A DNA stretch of 64,000 bases. It comes from Kappaphycus alvarezii. Lineage: Eukaryota > Rhodophyta > Florideophyceae > Gigartinales > Solieriaceae. The position numbers were made by a program, and so were the translations under genes. Positions 30,480-42,209 of the stretch are shown piece by piece. Each line of letters opens with the position of its first letter. Within the stretch, counting starts at the first letter, position 1. The stretch lies in NCBI GenBank assembly GCA_002205965.3, contig NADL03000689.1, positions 558,001 through 622,000 on the forward strand. The letters run 5' to 3'. The notes beneath the pieces were generated by a model. The model did not search any database and was not told the DNA's origin. It saw only the letters and a list, made by a program, of their open reading frames with translations.

Positions 30480-32400
30480 TTACCCCCGAGGGTACCCTTT
30501 TCCACTTCCGAAAGTGTTAGTTGGTTCCGAATCTTCGCTGTCATAGCTAGAAGTGAAATCTTCACTGTCCGTTTCTTTTAAATCTTCAGGATGCGTGCTT
30601 TTGTCGAAATCCAGGGGCATCTTCACGGTTCTGCCGTCAATATTAACTGAAACCATTTGGTTGCCCAAGTCAATGCATGTTCCTAGTCTTTCCATGTGGG
30701 GCAGCCAATGATTGCATCGAAAGGGAGATCGGCATGACAAGAAAGTCTACATCAACTTTAGAGTCCCCAAAGAACACGGAAACCTTGTCAACAGTGCCCA
30801 TGCATTTTGAGACGGTTCCATCCGCTACAGTTATTCTTCGAGTCGTTGGAGTAATTTGAGACCTAGATCTGTCACCAAGTGAATGAGGTTTGGAACAGCA
30901 CCCGAATCGAAGAGAGCTTGGGTTTTCATACCCAATACTTTGACTGGTACCAGCTTAAGACGTCTTGGTGCTGTCGAGGCCGATTGAAGAAACAGTTTCT
31001 TACCCTTAGCGGACTTATTAGACCTGATAATTTTTTTGAGTTCTTTTCTCGCATCCTCTGCGTCGCCCCTCAAAAGTTGACCAAACGTTATCCCAGTTGG
31101 GGCCGATGCAAGCTCAGCCACCAAATTGTACCTCTTCATACTCTAGTACGTCCTTAGAGATACTCTTAACTTTCTTACTCTTTTTCGTCTTCTTGGCCGG
31201 AGTGACTCCCACTCCTGGAACAACTTGATCAGACCTCTTGGTTCGAGGAGGTACAGGTGCTGGGATATGCTCCAGCATTCCATACTCTAGCCTAGGTTTC
31301 TTCGATAAAATGTTCCCTTCCCCATCCCTTTTTGTCACATTGACTTGACTAATCTCTTCAGCGATGGATAGTTACCAGCATCCGTCAACCTTTGATCCCT
31401 TCTTTTGTAAGATTTTCACCTCTGGTCCTGACTCACTCCTTGCTTCCGATAAATTTGCTCTTCTGTTGTCTTTAGACCAGCAGTTACTTTCATGATGCCC
31501 ATATCGACCGCACTTTGCACAACGAGTGTTTCTATGTGGATTATCAGGACACCTGTTTGCAAAGTGTCCAGGCTTGTGACAGTAAGAACAGACTTCTGCG
31601 GCTTAGGGGCCCCAGACTGGTTCTTCTTAATGGTAAGAGTAAGGCTTTCCAACTGCGAGGTTATCATGTCAAGTCGATTATCGAATCGGGTTTCCAACCT
31701 TTCTTCCAAGTTTTTGACATCGCTCCTGACAGATTCTAATGCCGCTGCACTAGTAGCCGGCCTTTGATAATTCTTTTCAGGATGTACGATAGACATCGAT
31801 GTGCGGGTTTCCCTCGGTACCTCACTCAGTGACTGAAACGTCTCCGAATTTTTGACAAATTCTACTATGGTACCCTTCAGTTCATCAAAAGTGTGAGGGC
31901 CCTTGATGAGGAGGAAATCGGAGAGCCGCTTATCCCCCATAGCCGCCTTACGCAGCATTCCGTACTTGGCTTGGGCGTTGAACCCAGCCTTTTCATAAAG
32001 ATCACACAAGACCAATGAGCTTAACAAATCGTCGAAGTTGAGCCGGGCCTCTATGGCGGTACGAATCATCTCATCTGGTTCTACCTCCTTAGCATACTCT
32101 TTCACAAGCCACTCAATACCTCACCGAAGTTACGCCCATTCCCGTTAAGAGACCACCCGTCGATAAACTTGGACTTATATTTGTGCTTTGCGTCACCATG
32201 AAGATAGGCGAAGATACTTGCGGCCTTCTCTTCATCGCCCTTCTCTCGCATCACAACGTTGACATATGTGTAAAGAAACTCCTCAACGTCTTCAGTCTTG
32301 CCCCCTGTGAACGTTATACGAGCAGCATTGAGATCCATGATTACAGAAAAGAAATCCCCCCGAAGTGTTCCTTACTACTGCTCAACTCGAATATCTCGGG
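30480..32400 (-). mobile_element. Second Ty3 element: protease and gag parts
   Basis: The same gag and knuckle region as the first element is present (PDEMIRTAIEARLNFDDLLS; LYEKAGFNAQAKYGMLRKAA). The sense 5' end carries the primer-site-like TTTGTACTCTTGTGGAGGGG. Confidence 0.88.
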
Positions 32401-32426
32401 TGCAACCCCCTCCACAAGAGTACAAA

Positions 32427-33148
32427 TGATAGGGGTAAATCGGCGGGGAAGAGATCCTCAGAACCAATTACCCTGAGAAGGAGGTGTTGCGAGCGACAAA
32501 AGTGCTGCCGTGGTATTGTTGAACGAACAAAAGGGAGTGTATATAGAAGAGAGTTGAGGAAGCTACAAGCAAGTATAAAAGGGGCAGAGTCTACCACTGA
32601 CGCTCTGCGACCAGCGTAAGAAAAAGTGTTCTTGGGTCTGAAGTTGACTCTCAACTTCCTACTACTCGGACTTGGCTTGAAGTTGTCTGCCAACTTGCTT
32701 CACCTCCACTAAAGGAAGCAGTTTACTCGGCTTATATAGACTTTTGGCTACCCTAAAAGTCTCAAACAAACATACTAATAACCATAAAATGTATTCACGG
32801 TAATCGTGTGAACCAGAGAGACTATTAGAAGATATTTCCTCAAGGTAAATATCTAGGTGCCATACCCATGCCAGCCACCCATCGGCCAGGGGTGGGAATT
32901 GATGTGGCCATTATATAGACCTTTCAGAGCTACTTGTAGTATCACCCACAACCTGGAACTGTACTGACATCTACTATGACAGCGTGTCCTAAAATGAAAA
33001 AAAATCAACCGATGAATTTGCCACACTCACCCAAATTAAAAATATCTTGCAAATTCAAAAACTGTAAAAATATCTTCCCAATTCCGATACTGTATACAAT
33101 CATGGTCCTCATCTAGATTTTTTTTCGTGCGCGAATTTGCGCACATCA
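32427..33148 (-). repeat. Second Ty3 element, upstream LTR (complete, 722 bp)
   Basis: In sense orientation it begins TGATGTGCGCAAATTCGCGC, a palindrome, and ends CCCCTATCA. The last 340 bases, including the TATA box and the two stem-loops, match the 1.46-kb LTR. The rest of U3 is unrelated to it. Confidence 0.9.
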
Positions 33149-34712
33149 CACCTGGTTGATTATTGCCACCTACTTTTCCCTCCCTGTTTCCACCACCCAC
33201 TCCATCATCGGTTCCCTGGTCGGTGTCGGCCTCGCCTACCGAGGTGGCTCAGCGGTAGTGTGGATTTCTGATGGTAGCGGCTTCGCTGCTCTCAAGGGTG
33301 TTGTCGGCGTTATTCTCTCCTGGGTCATCTCCCCAGTTCTCTCAGCCATCTTCGCCATGGTCGTGTTCTTGCTTGTCCGTACTCTCGTGCTCCGTCGCCA
33401 GGACCCGTACAAGGCTGGTCTCATGTTCATGCCACTCTTCTACGGTATCACCATTGCTGTCACCATCTTCTTCATTATCTACAAGGGTGACAAAAGATTC
33501 TCCATCTCAAAGAAGCTCTCGGTTGGTGTTGCTATTGCTATTGCCCTCGGTGGCGGTGCCGTCGTTGCCATTCTCTCGTGGTTCGTCATTATCCCGCTCG
33601 CCAAGAGGTACGTGGAGAGGTGGGAGGCCCGTGAGGCCGAGCTCGCCGAGAAGCCGGAGCTCGCTGCCGAGGAGGCTGCCAAGACCGCCAAGATTGATAA
33701 CGCCCTCTCCAAAGTCGGAATCAACGTGAATATTACCGAGGAGTTGGATGAAGACGTTCTCCGCATGCACGACAACGTCGAAAAGTTCGATCCCAAGACG
33801 GAACGCCTCTTCACCTGGGTCCAGATCTTCACCGCTGCCTTCGATGCTTTCGCGCACGGTGCTAATGATGTCGCGAACGCTATCGCTCCTTTCTCCTCCA
33901 TCTACCAGCTCTACCGCAGCAATGGTCTTATCCACAAGGTCAACATCAATGAGTTCGAGACAAGCGGCACCTACTCTGGTGGCCAGCTCAATGGTGCCGA
34001 GTTTAACGAGGAGGACCCCATCCCGGACTTCGAGAGCTACTGTGGTAAGGTCGGCGATGTGGAGTTTTTCAAGTGTGCCTCCCCGCCGCGCTTCCCGTAC
34101 ATCACTGGCCAGGTAGAGGGCTCCTCCTCAGCGGAGTTCAGCATTTATGATGAGGAAGGCAAGTACACTGGTGAAGACGGAACTTGCTACTCAGAATGCA
34201 ACCCCAACAACTTTGAAGACTACAGCAAGTTCAAGCAGGAAGTGCCGCTTTGGATCCTTGCCCTAGGTGGTGTTGGTATTGTTGCTGGCCTCGCCATGTG
34301 GGGCTACCGCATCATCGTTGCCATTGGTGTGAAGCTCACCAAGCTCACCCCGTCCCGTGGTTTCTCCATTGAGATTGGCGCCGCCATCACGGTCATTCTT
34401 GCCTCGCGTATCGGTCTTCCAGTTTCGACCACTCATTGCCAGGTCGGTGCCACCATGGGTGTTGGACTCATTGAGTTCAAGTCATCAACCGTTAACTGGA
34501 AGCAGTTCTTCTTCATCTGTGTCGGATGGATCTTCACCGTTGTCTTCACTGGGTTCTTGTCTGCCGGTATTTTCGCCGTACTCGCGTACTCGCCATCCGT
34601 CTTCCCAGTCCCGCAGGGTGAGCTCGGCTACTGCCCTGGAAACCGTCTCTTCCAGTACAATGAGACGGTTGAAGAGTTCCAGGGTATTATCTGCTCTGGT
34701 TTCGAGGTATAA
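33149..34712 (+). pseudogene. PiT phosphate transporter copy A, 3' part
   Basis: This holds the 50-bp duplicated segment and then the remaining 503 codons of the transporter, ending at the same TAA as copy B. It includes the second signature (AHGANDVANAIAPFSSIYQL) and the C-terminal half (LASRIGLPVSTTHCQVGATM). It differs from copy B at about seven nucleotides over 1.56 kb, with one amino-acid change (Val for Ile near the C-terminus). No ATG suited to a full protein precedes it, so it is probably not translated as a functional transporter. Confidence 0.9.
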
Positions 34713-35040
34713 ATGACCCCTCCAGCCATTATAGTTCATAATTAGGTCCTTTCTACATCCGTAGGAGATACTTCTCCTCCTTGACATTGCCATAACTATT
34801 AGGGGAAACTGTTTAGTAGTGTGTAGTTAGAACATCGATTAAAAGCATTTTCCGGAGCTTGAACAACTGTTCTGATTGAATCTCCCGTGGCCATTTCGCA
34901 TAATATCAGACAACAAACTTTGCAGTATACCCAAGTTTCTATTGTAAAAAGGCCGTGAACTATTAAGTAGGATCATCGGAAGAACATTTTCAAATTTTGG
35001 CTTCTGAAACACATCCTCTGGCCATTTCCCTGTCGGGATT
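34713..35040. other. 3' flank of PiT copy A
   Basis: The first 35 or so bases match the flank of copy B (TGACCCCTCCAGCCATTA), then the two diverge. No gene is seen. Confidence 0.5.
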
Positions 35041-35280
35041 GATATCTGCGGCGCCCAAGGCGACAATAGCCAGGGTTTCCTCCGCCGCCTTGCTTCCTTC
35101 GCTGCTTCCCGTCGCTGCTTCCCGTCGCGGTTCCTCTCCTCAACAGGAGCTTCGCGACTTCGTTACCCGTTTTGCGTTTATTCTCCAAGTGTTGCAGGCG
35201 CGACAGGTTACCACCCGCCGCTTGCATTCGTAGTTAATTTCTGAATACCCTCTGCACTCTTTTGTGCCATACTGTACTGT
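35041..35280 (+). mobile_element. LINE C-terminal fragment
   Basis: This is a decayed equivalent of 10484-10745 (DICGAQGDNSQGFLRRLASF, then SSPQQELRDFVTRFAFILQV in a shifted frame). It contains a short local duplication of GCTGCTTCCCGTC. Confidence 0.55.
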
Positions 35281-35299
35281 ACAACATGTAAGATATACT

Positions 35300-35630
35300 G
35301 AAGAAGAAGAAGAAGACTTTACCAAGCAGAAAAGGGGGGGCTAGCGGCCCTCAAAAGGGGAAAAATCTATCCGAGCCAGGAACGGTCGAGTAGTCGTCGG
35401 TTGATCGCGACAGAAGTTCGTTGTTGTACGAGCGAACTGATAATCGTGAACAAGCGATCGCGCTCGAAGGCAGGGCTACTGCCTTTACGTAGTGCGATGT
35501 ACTCAGCAATTCTGGACAGACCTCGTTCGGCACCGGGACCGGCAGACCCGTATATATCGAAAGCCATCGGGTGGAAGTCGATACGTAGTTCGGCGCAGAG
35601 GTGGCCATAGCGATATACTGTACTGTACCA
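35300..35630 (-). mobile_element. LINE nuclease-domain fragment, second copy
   Basis: This is nearly identical to 14470-14790: MAFDIYGSAGPGAERGLSRI, then SSPAFERDRLFTIISSLVQQ and INRRLLDRSWLG. It ends abruptly at a TACTGTAC repeat near 35614. Confidence 0.65.
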
Positions 35631-35756
35631 CCGCGGCCATTATCCACATACTGTAGGAGGAAGATTTGGGGCATTTTAATATTTGAACTCATATTTCGCT
35701 TTCAGTGGTGAGCCGAATAACTGGTCATCTTCATAGCGAGGAATTAAATAAAAAAG

Positions 35757-35805
35757 TTAGCTCCTAACTGAATAGTCGGTCAGTCGGTGTACACTCAAGA
35801 TGACT
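35757..35805. repeat. Dispersed repeat, unsplit copy of the Copia target
   Basis: This is the reverse complement of the sequence that flanks the Copia element at 4000-4015 plus 9851-9895. It shows the target site before insertion (AGTCGGTGTACACTCAAGAT). Confidence 0.6.
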
Positions 35806-36344
35806 TAAACGAGTAAAAGTATTACCCTTGTAGAGGGAAGGGACGTGCAAATTACTCAACGTGACACCGCGACTGCTTTTCAACACATGAGGAGCGCGTA
35901 ACCATACATGTCCTAAGAGTCCGTGCCAATGATCACCCCCAACGCGGCCTGCTTGTTGACTAGCATATCAGCTGCTTCTTAGTTGGTGAACGCGGTATAT
36001 TATTTGTATTGTAGATCCTGCCACATGTCTTGAATGCGATTTCATAGGACTCATATCTTTTGCACTGCTCGCCGTAAACTATCATAGAAATAAGTCGGCA
36101 AGGATGATATTCTCACAAACTGCTATCCGAGAATAAAGGTGTTTTAGGGACAGAGATGTTACAGAAGTATATTTATGGGAATGCGAAGCGGTGGGAGAGA
36201 ACAAGGCTTCCAGGGGATGCAAATGAGTATTGACGAAAAAATGTCTATCACATACGCTCAGTGGCCAACGTAGAAGAGAGGCTTTTTAGGGCAGAAAATG
36301 ACTTTCATTTTCTAACCCATTTGAGTCTGGACTTAAAGGGTTTT
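35806..36344. other. No gene seen
   Basis: This mixed-composition sequence has no open frame of note and no repeat match that I can identify within the window. Confidence 0.4.
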
Positions 36345-36757
36345 TCCAGCTTGCTTGTCCTTTCCTAAAGTAAGCGATCTATTCAGCTTATATAAGCACT
36401 TTTCGGCCATCCCTAATGTCTCAAAAGAACATACTATATGCATTAATTGCATGTAAAGTAATGTACCGATGAGAATTGCTAGAAGGTATTTCTTCAAGGT
36501 AAATATCCCTACGCTATCAGCCAAGAGTGTTAATGACGTTAACAGTATATAGAGTTTTTTAGATCCACGCTCGATATCTCCCAGAACTCTGACATTTTTT
36601 TACATCAACTACTACGAGCATTTCAAAAATTAATAAAGCAAGCGATGAATTTTCCGTACTCAACCAATTTAAAACATCTTCAAAATTAGATACTGAAATC
36701 ATCTTTGATCTGTCATCCTGATAATGTATTTTTGTGTACATAACTTAGTATACATCA
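36345..36757 (-). repeat. Decayed LTR fragment, 0.72-kb type
   Basis: The order of short matches (CAGCTTATATAAGC, CTCAAAAGAACATACTA, GAAGGTATTTCTTCAAGGTA, GTACATAACTTAGTATACATCA) follows the LTR of the second Ty3 element. The terminal inverted repeat is kept although its sequence has changed. The divergence is large, so this is an old copy. Confidence 0.6.
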
Positions 36758-39549
36758 AACCGGCGAGGGAAGTTTGGGTTATTGATATGTTTAGAAGATG
36801 TGATCTGCTATATCAATTCCGCCGGAAGTGTGTAACTTGCAGTAAACCAAATCCATTCGCAATAAAGATATAAAAGTATCCTTCTGTCAGAGTTATCGGA
36901 AATATTAAGAAGTAACTTGGAGTTTCCCAACAATTGTTTTCTTTTTGACGCAATTTTGACATGGTTAAGAAGCTCTCAAGCACTTGGCTGTGGGTAAAAA
37001 TATCTAACACCAATCTTTCAAGGCATCATCTAGAAATTCGCTAGAGTCCCAATGCAGTAAGTCCATTGACTCTCAGTCGTTTTTCATGTGCATGGAATCA
37101 ACTAATTAACATGTCATGGAGTGAGGATATGATTCTTTTTTATTCTCGCCCACTGAGTTTTGGCTTACTTGTATCAAGTTTTAAAGCACCTAAATTAACT
37201 CGAAATGGCTTTTTAATACTTTAAAGAAATTAAGATTGGATCCAGAATCATAGAATTTTTGAGATTCAAAAAAGGGTTTTCACATTGATTATACCATTGG
37301 TCAGTAAATTTAACCTAGAAGATAATATTTGTAAATGAAGCATCGATTTAGGAGCGGTCTGATACATTCATGCAGAATGAACTATGTAAGATGTAGGAGA
37401 TTTCTTGAGTATATTCTTCGTAAGAATGATATAGTAATTTAATATTTTAGTAAAAAGATAATGGTCCGACATATCTTTATTTCAATCGAGTATGTCACTA
37501 GTTTTAGGGATTCTAGAGATGTCTGATCTTTTTAATGTACTCTTTTTTTATCGTAAGAAGAAGATTAAGCTGTATTATATGGGTATATATAGCCTTTCCA
37601 TAAATTTAGGTTACTTTCAATCTATTCTGGTACATTTCATCTTTTACAAACCAAAATATTGAGATATCCAGTAAAAACCTTTTTTGGATACTGAAAGAGA
37701 TAAAACGTGCATTTTCGGGATCAACTGTTATATTTTGACGGAATAATTTTAATTCGATGATAATACCACAAATTAAATCATCATTATTACTATTTAATTA
37801 TCATGATTATATAAGTTTAATCATTAATAAAATCACTCAAGCCCCTTTTGTTGCTAAAAGCTCTACTGCATATCAATTTTAAAACCACAGAAGCCTCCAT
37901 TCTGGTCAATGTCTAAAGTTTTATCTTCTCTGTTCTTTCCTCAAGCTCTTGGTCTTGGCAGTCACGAACAAAGACGAAATTTTCACGCCCTACTTAGCTT
38001 ACAGTTCGCACTTCAATAGTTTTCATAACAGAAAAACCCTAAGATAAAGTTCCATTGGGCCATATTGAGACCCTTTGATCGTCAGAATCTTTTCACATTT
38101 CCTCTACTTCTTTCGATACAAAATTGAGAAGGGAATGGAAAGGGAGTTTCTTTATAACCAAAAATTCAAATTCAAATCTTGCAACTACCAAACACGCTGC
38201 AACTTTTCCAACTGTATCAAGTATTTTTGCGAAGACACACAAGTCAAAACAAGGTTCAATTCACTAAAAACGCCAGGTTCGATTAAGCTTCACAAAACTT
38301 TGTCAAGAAAACCTCGAATGGCTCCTGATCAGAGGAAAAATTAGAATTATATATCCCAGATCTTTCCATTAAATTACCTTAGGACTCCTTCCATTTCGAG
38401 GCCTAAATTTGGAATTAGCTTTTTGGATTTATTAAACTGCCTCGGTTTCATTGTTTTTTTCAACAATTCTCTCAAATTTTTGCCATCTTATCTTCAATGT
38501 TGACCTAGGTTTTTCAAATCGGCTTTAAAGGTAGCCCTGATAAAAGATTTTTTAACTATTTAAGTATTAAAATCAAAATAAAGCATTAATACAGAAATTG
38601 TATGCAACGAATTATCGCTAGTGACTTCATAAATGCTGTAAAATATCAGACATCATATTTTTTCAATCTTGTACTCTTCACAAACCTCTCTTTCTTGTTA
38701 TCTACAATACATCAATGAAGATAGGGACCTAAACTTAATTGCAAACGTTTTTTTCTGGACTTTTCCGCAACCTTTAATTTCAGTAATACTGTGAACTGGG
38801 TCCTATTACTCATATCAATAGGTAAAAACGACTAAAAAAGGAATTTTTTATGCTTGCTGAGTACCTTATGGTGATTCCTTATTCTTTTTGACACATAGAT
38901 GGGGCCATAACTGCCCTATACCTAGTGACTGGAGTCTTTGAACCTATTCTAGACCTACGTCTCCATCTACATTTTATATTTCTGTATGAGCGGTGAAAGA
39001 GTTATCCTAGGCCTGAATAAATATCCGAATGCTTCCAAAAATGTAGAACAGCCGCAGTAAAGCTCTCTCCCTGCAGCTATAAATTAATCTTAATGTACTT
39101 TAAGCTGGAGTGAGCTGGTAAAAAACCTCGAAAATTTGTCAAAGATATCTGCAAGACCTTCACAGAAGAACAAAACGGGTTCTTTCACAAATTTTTGCCT
39201 GTGAAATGGCTTAGTTTTGGTTTTCGCTTTGATAATTGGATATTATTATTTCAAAGAATACCGAGGACAGTTTTAAACATGTTATACTAGGGCTGGTTTT
39301 CAATTGAAAGACCGCTAAGGTGGCTCTGTCACATAAAAATTTGAGTCAAATAGGAATTTAATCCAATCTACGTGACTGAGGGACATTTTTCCGTTGAAAA
39401 ACTCTCAGGGTCGTATATAAATTCAAATTTTATGCGGGTTAAACGCTTAGGCCCGAACAGCTTATCCCTCCACGAACCTGTACCAAGGATTTACACTGTA
39501 AGAAGACATCACTGCAACTTGTGCACTGTACCCACGCACCAGTGTACAA
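36758..39549. other. AT-rich gene-poor stretch
   Basis: About 2.8 kb has a clearly lower GC than the rest. The only open frames are short (up to about 89 codons at 38075-38344) and have no recognisable motif. I see no repeat structure or RNA gene. Confidence 0.5.
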
Positions 39550-39837
39550 CATAAGATCATACCTGTTTGTACCAAGCCAGTGACATGGAGCCGTTGTGGC
39601 TATCTGGCGTGGTTCTCGAAACATTTCTGACCCACCAATCAGCAACTACTTTACGCCTCCTTTTCAATTTGACCAATGGGGCTTTGTCATGATGTTTATT
39701 GCTGTAGGTTACATTGATGGCTGCTGCATGATCCTTCAGAACCTTGTAGTTCGATACCTCTGGGGCCGCTTTTTCTGGAATACCTTTGAATTCAGTACAG
39801 TTTGCTTAAAATTTATCTCTGCCGGTGTTGAGTATTT
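39550..39837 (-). other. Possible coding exon, unidentified
   Basis: The minus strand is open for about 95 codons between stops, without an early ATG. It reads like a protein (EFKGIPEKAAPEVSNYKVLK, HHDKAPLVKLKRRRKVVADW, then WVRNVSRTTPDSHNGSMSLA). A CAG precedes the stretch and CAG/GTATGA ends it, as for an internal exon. The neighbouring regions are AT-rich and may be intron or decayed DNA. It could equally be a fragment of an old transposon. I do not recognise the family. Confidence 0.3.
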
Positions 39838-39939
39838 TTATATTTAAACCCTGTTCTGATGACCTGACCTGTTTACTGGAAGCATCAACCAACAGTTCAA
39901 ACATCGATTACCTTTTGTGCGCTCAACACCCCACATTGA

Positions 39940-41162
39940 CAACCGTAAGTGAAACGCTTATTTGGTCAGAAGTTGACATTGAACTTCGCAACTATTTTTG
40001 GCTGCATTTTAATTTTTTGCCAACTTGATTTAGCTCGACTCGATAAACCATATCTCTCAGCTTATACAGGGGTCTTGGCTTACCCTTAAGTCTTAAAAAT
40101 AGGTGCTGAACACCATAAAATGCATTTAAGGAAATCTTGTGAACGCGAAAGACTAGTAGTAGATACTCTCAAGATAAATATTTATGTGTAGTCTTCAAGA
40201 GCCCTGTACTACAGATCAGAGCCAAATAATCACTCTAAAATATTCATATCTTTAAACTCGAAAGGTTCACGATCGAAGATAGCCTCCATAGACATATCTA
40301 GGGTTTTAATTCTTCCTCATAATCATAAATCCTCTCCCTATTCCCAACTGAGAAATCCAAGATTGCAATGAATCCCTCTATCTCACTCTTTCCATCGAAA
40401 CTCATGGGTCATTCCCATGTTTGTACTACAACAGCTCCTACCGGCCCACCAAGTCCTCCACATCTTTTCGATACAATTCTATCTCTTCCCCTAAAATTGA
40501 AGACGAACATATTCCGTTACAGGTTCCTCATTTAAAATCCTGAAGTAGTCTTCGCATTTCATCGGAATATTAGAAATCAAAGATTGGCAGTTGATACGAT
40601 CCATGGCACTGGTTGATTATTTGATGTTGCAGCACAAGCACAGGTTGTTCATCTTGACTGGAAAGTAAGTTGTTGCGTGAATGAGCTTATATGGTGTTCC
40701 ATTGTAGGTTCGATGCGCCCCCGCGCTTCTGTGGCGGTTAAAATGGTAATTTTTCCGATAGTTTTTACAGCCCTGGTCGGATGGAAAATGCAAAGCTTTT
40801 TTTATTTTCGTCGATTTGTGGAAATTAGGTCAAAAAAATGAATGAAAAGTTGGTGGAAGTGAATTTGGAGGACGAAAAGACAGACATAATATCGGTTTCC
40901 TTTGGGGTCGAGGACCCGAATTGTGCGGATGTGAGCAGTGTCGCGATAGGTACAGGAATGTGAACGATAGAAGTTGGGATCATTTAAGGCAGAGTAAAAG
41001 TATAGTTCGTATATATCTCAGGAGTTCCCTTGTACGTAAGGACACTCTGCGCTCAAAACTTGAAACGAAGAAGCCACACGCTTCTTGTTCCAATAGAGTG
41101 TCACTGGAACATCATACCAGCTTCTTTTTAGTTGGTGGAAATGCTCCTTTATTTTGATTACA
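39940..41162 (-). repeat. Decayed LTR, acidic-frame type
   Basis: Recognisable parts in order are the GAAGTTGACATTGAACTTC hairpin (39969), the TATA region (CAGCTTATACAGG, about 40055), the C-terminal end of the acidic frame (about 40230-40330), its start region (GGTTGTTCATCTTGACTGG, about 40645) and an end resembling TTTATTTTGATTACA at 41162. The left end is unresolved. It is old. Confidence 0.5.
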
Positions 41163-41289
41163 GAACATGCCGCATGATTTTAATGCAGTCTTATACAGCT
41201 CTTTAGAATAAGAAGACACTACCTAACATTAGTGTCGGGATCGGGATAGAAATCGCTCAGAAATTATAGATCCGTCGAAGCCAGGAACG

Positions 41290-41650
41290 GTGTAGCTGTC
41301 GTCTGTTGATCACTACAGAAGCTCAATTTTGTACAAGAGAACTAATAATAATGTGCAATCTGCCACGCCCGAATGCAAGACTACTGCGTTCGCAGAGAGT
41401 GAGATATGAATCAACGGGTTACCGGTCTCTCTCAGTCCTAAAGCCAAGAGATGCGTATATATCGTCGGTCATTGGGTCAGAATCAATCCTGAGTCCTGAC
41501 CAGAGGTGACCAAATAGGAGAGCTTTTACACGCTCAGATGCAGTTAGGGGCGTCTGGTTGCGCTGTTTGGGATATGGGCTAGACTTGAGTCTGATAACAG
41601 CGACATCAGAGCCTTGCGGAGTGGGTGGGGACTAGGTATCATGGACATAG
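41290..41650 (-). mobile_element. Decayed LINE nuclease-domain fragment
   Basis: Translation of the minus strand gives GSDVAVIRLKSSPYPKQRNQ, TASERVKALLFGHLWSGLRI and VVINRRQLHRSWL. Each block matches the fragment at 14522-14960 with many changes. Confidence 0.6.
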
Positions 41651-41914
41651 CCGTCGAGTCGCCAGCGAGATTTCAGATGCCGTTGTAAGTCTCTTTGGAA
41701 GCTCTACTCCTGTGCGTAGAGTAGGCCGATTGCCGTTTGGGATGGCTCGGGCGGAAACTAGGCGGTCGCGAACACTGCTGTGGGACTGGATGGGTCTTCT
41801 GCGCGGGGACAGAAAGAAGTAGGGTGGCCTTGGGGGTCGACTGACAGGATATATGGGAAGCGAGCAGCATAAAATATGCTACAGAGTTGTGAAATATAGA
41901 AGATTATGTCAGGA

Positions 41915-42165
41915 AGATCGAGTCTAGAATGGACTTTTGTGTCGCTAGCTTTCGACTAGTTTGGATCACACCCTCAGTGAAAATATTCATAGTCATAGAG
42001 ACAATGACGCAGCTGCCTAGTATTGAAGAAAAAGCTCGACAGGAGTTATGAATAGCCTTTATCTTAGGCATAGCCACGCAATCTGGTCAAAGTGTGCCGC
42101 GTCCTTCATTTTTCGTACCCTGTAACATGCATAATATATCTACCCTATTCAAATTCAGTTTCTTT
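41915..42165 (+). mobile_element. Decayed LINE C-terminal fragment
   Basis: The DNA matches 14205-14430 (TTTGTGTCGCTAGCTTTCGAC; TGTGCCGCGTCCTTC; CATGCATAATAT), the end of the LINE polyprotein, with stops and indels. Confidence 0.55.
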
Positions 42166-42209
42166 TTTTAAGTTTTTTGTGATATTGGACATTCATGCAA
42201 AGATCAGTG

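Larger units (their letters stand above)
25727..33148 (-). mobile_element. Second Ty3/Gypsy element, 0.72-kb LTR, inside PiT copy A
   Basis: The internal region (26381-32426) is close to that of the element at 15531-24536, with the same gag, pol and duplicated accessory frames. The LTR is different: the complete upstream copy (32427-33148) is 722 bp and lacks the acidic frame. The other copy (25727-26380) lacks about 71 bp at the end joined to PiT. The LTR copies are nearly identical, so the insertion is recent. The body is broken, with on the order of ten or more breaks. It is flanked by a roughly 50-bp repeat of PiT sequence in place of a 5-bp duplication. Confidence 0.9.

Noticed and set aside
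33271-33729. Long Ser/Arg-rich and other alternative frames over PiT copies A and B (also 48298-48756, 48506-48962, 33479-33935)
   Set aside because: They are shadows of the conserved PiT frame. They appear identically in both copies only because the underlying coding sequence is the same, and have no motif of their own.
36758-39549. Organellar DNA inserted in the nucleus
   Set aside because: The AT content would fit, but no organelle gene, tRNA or long open frame is visible.
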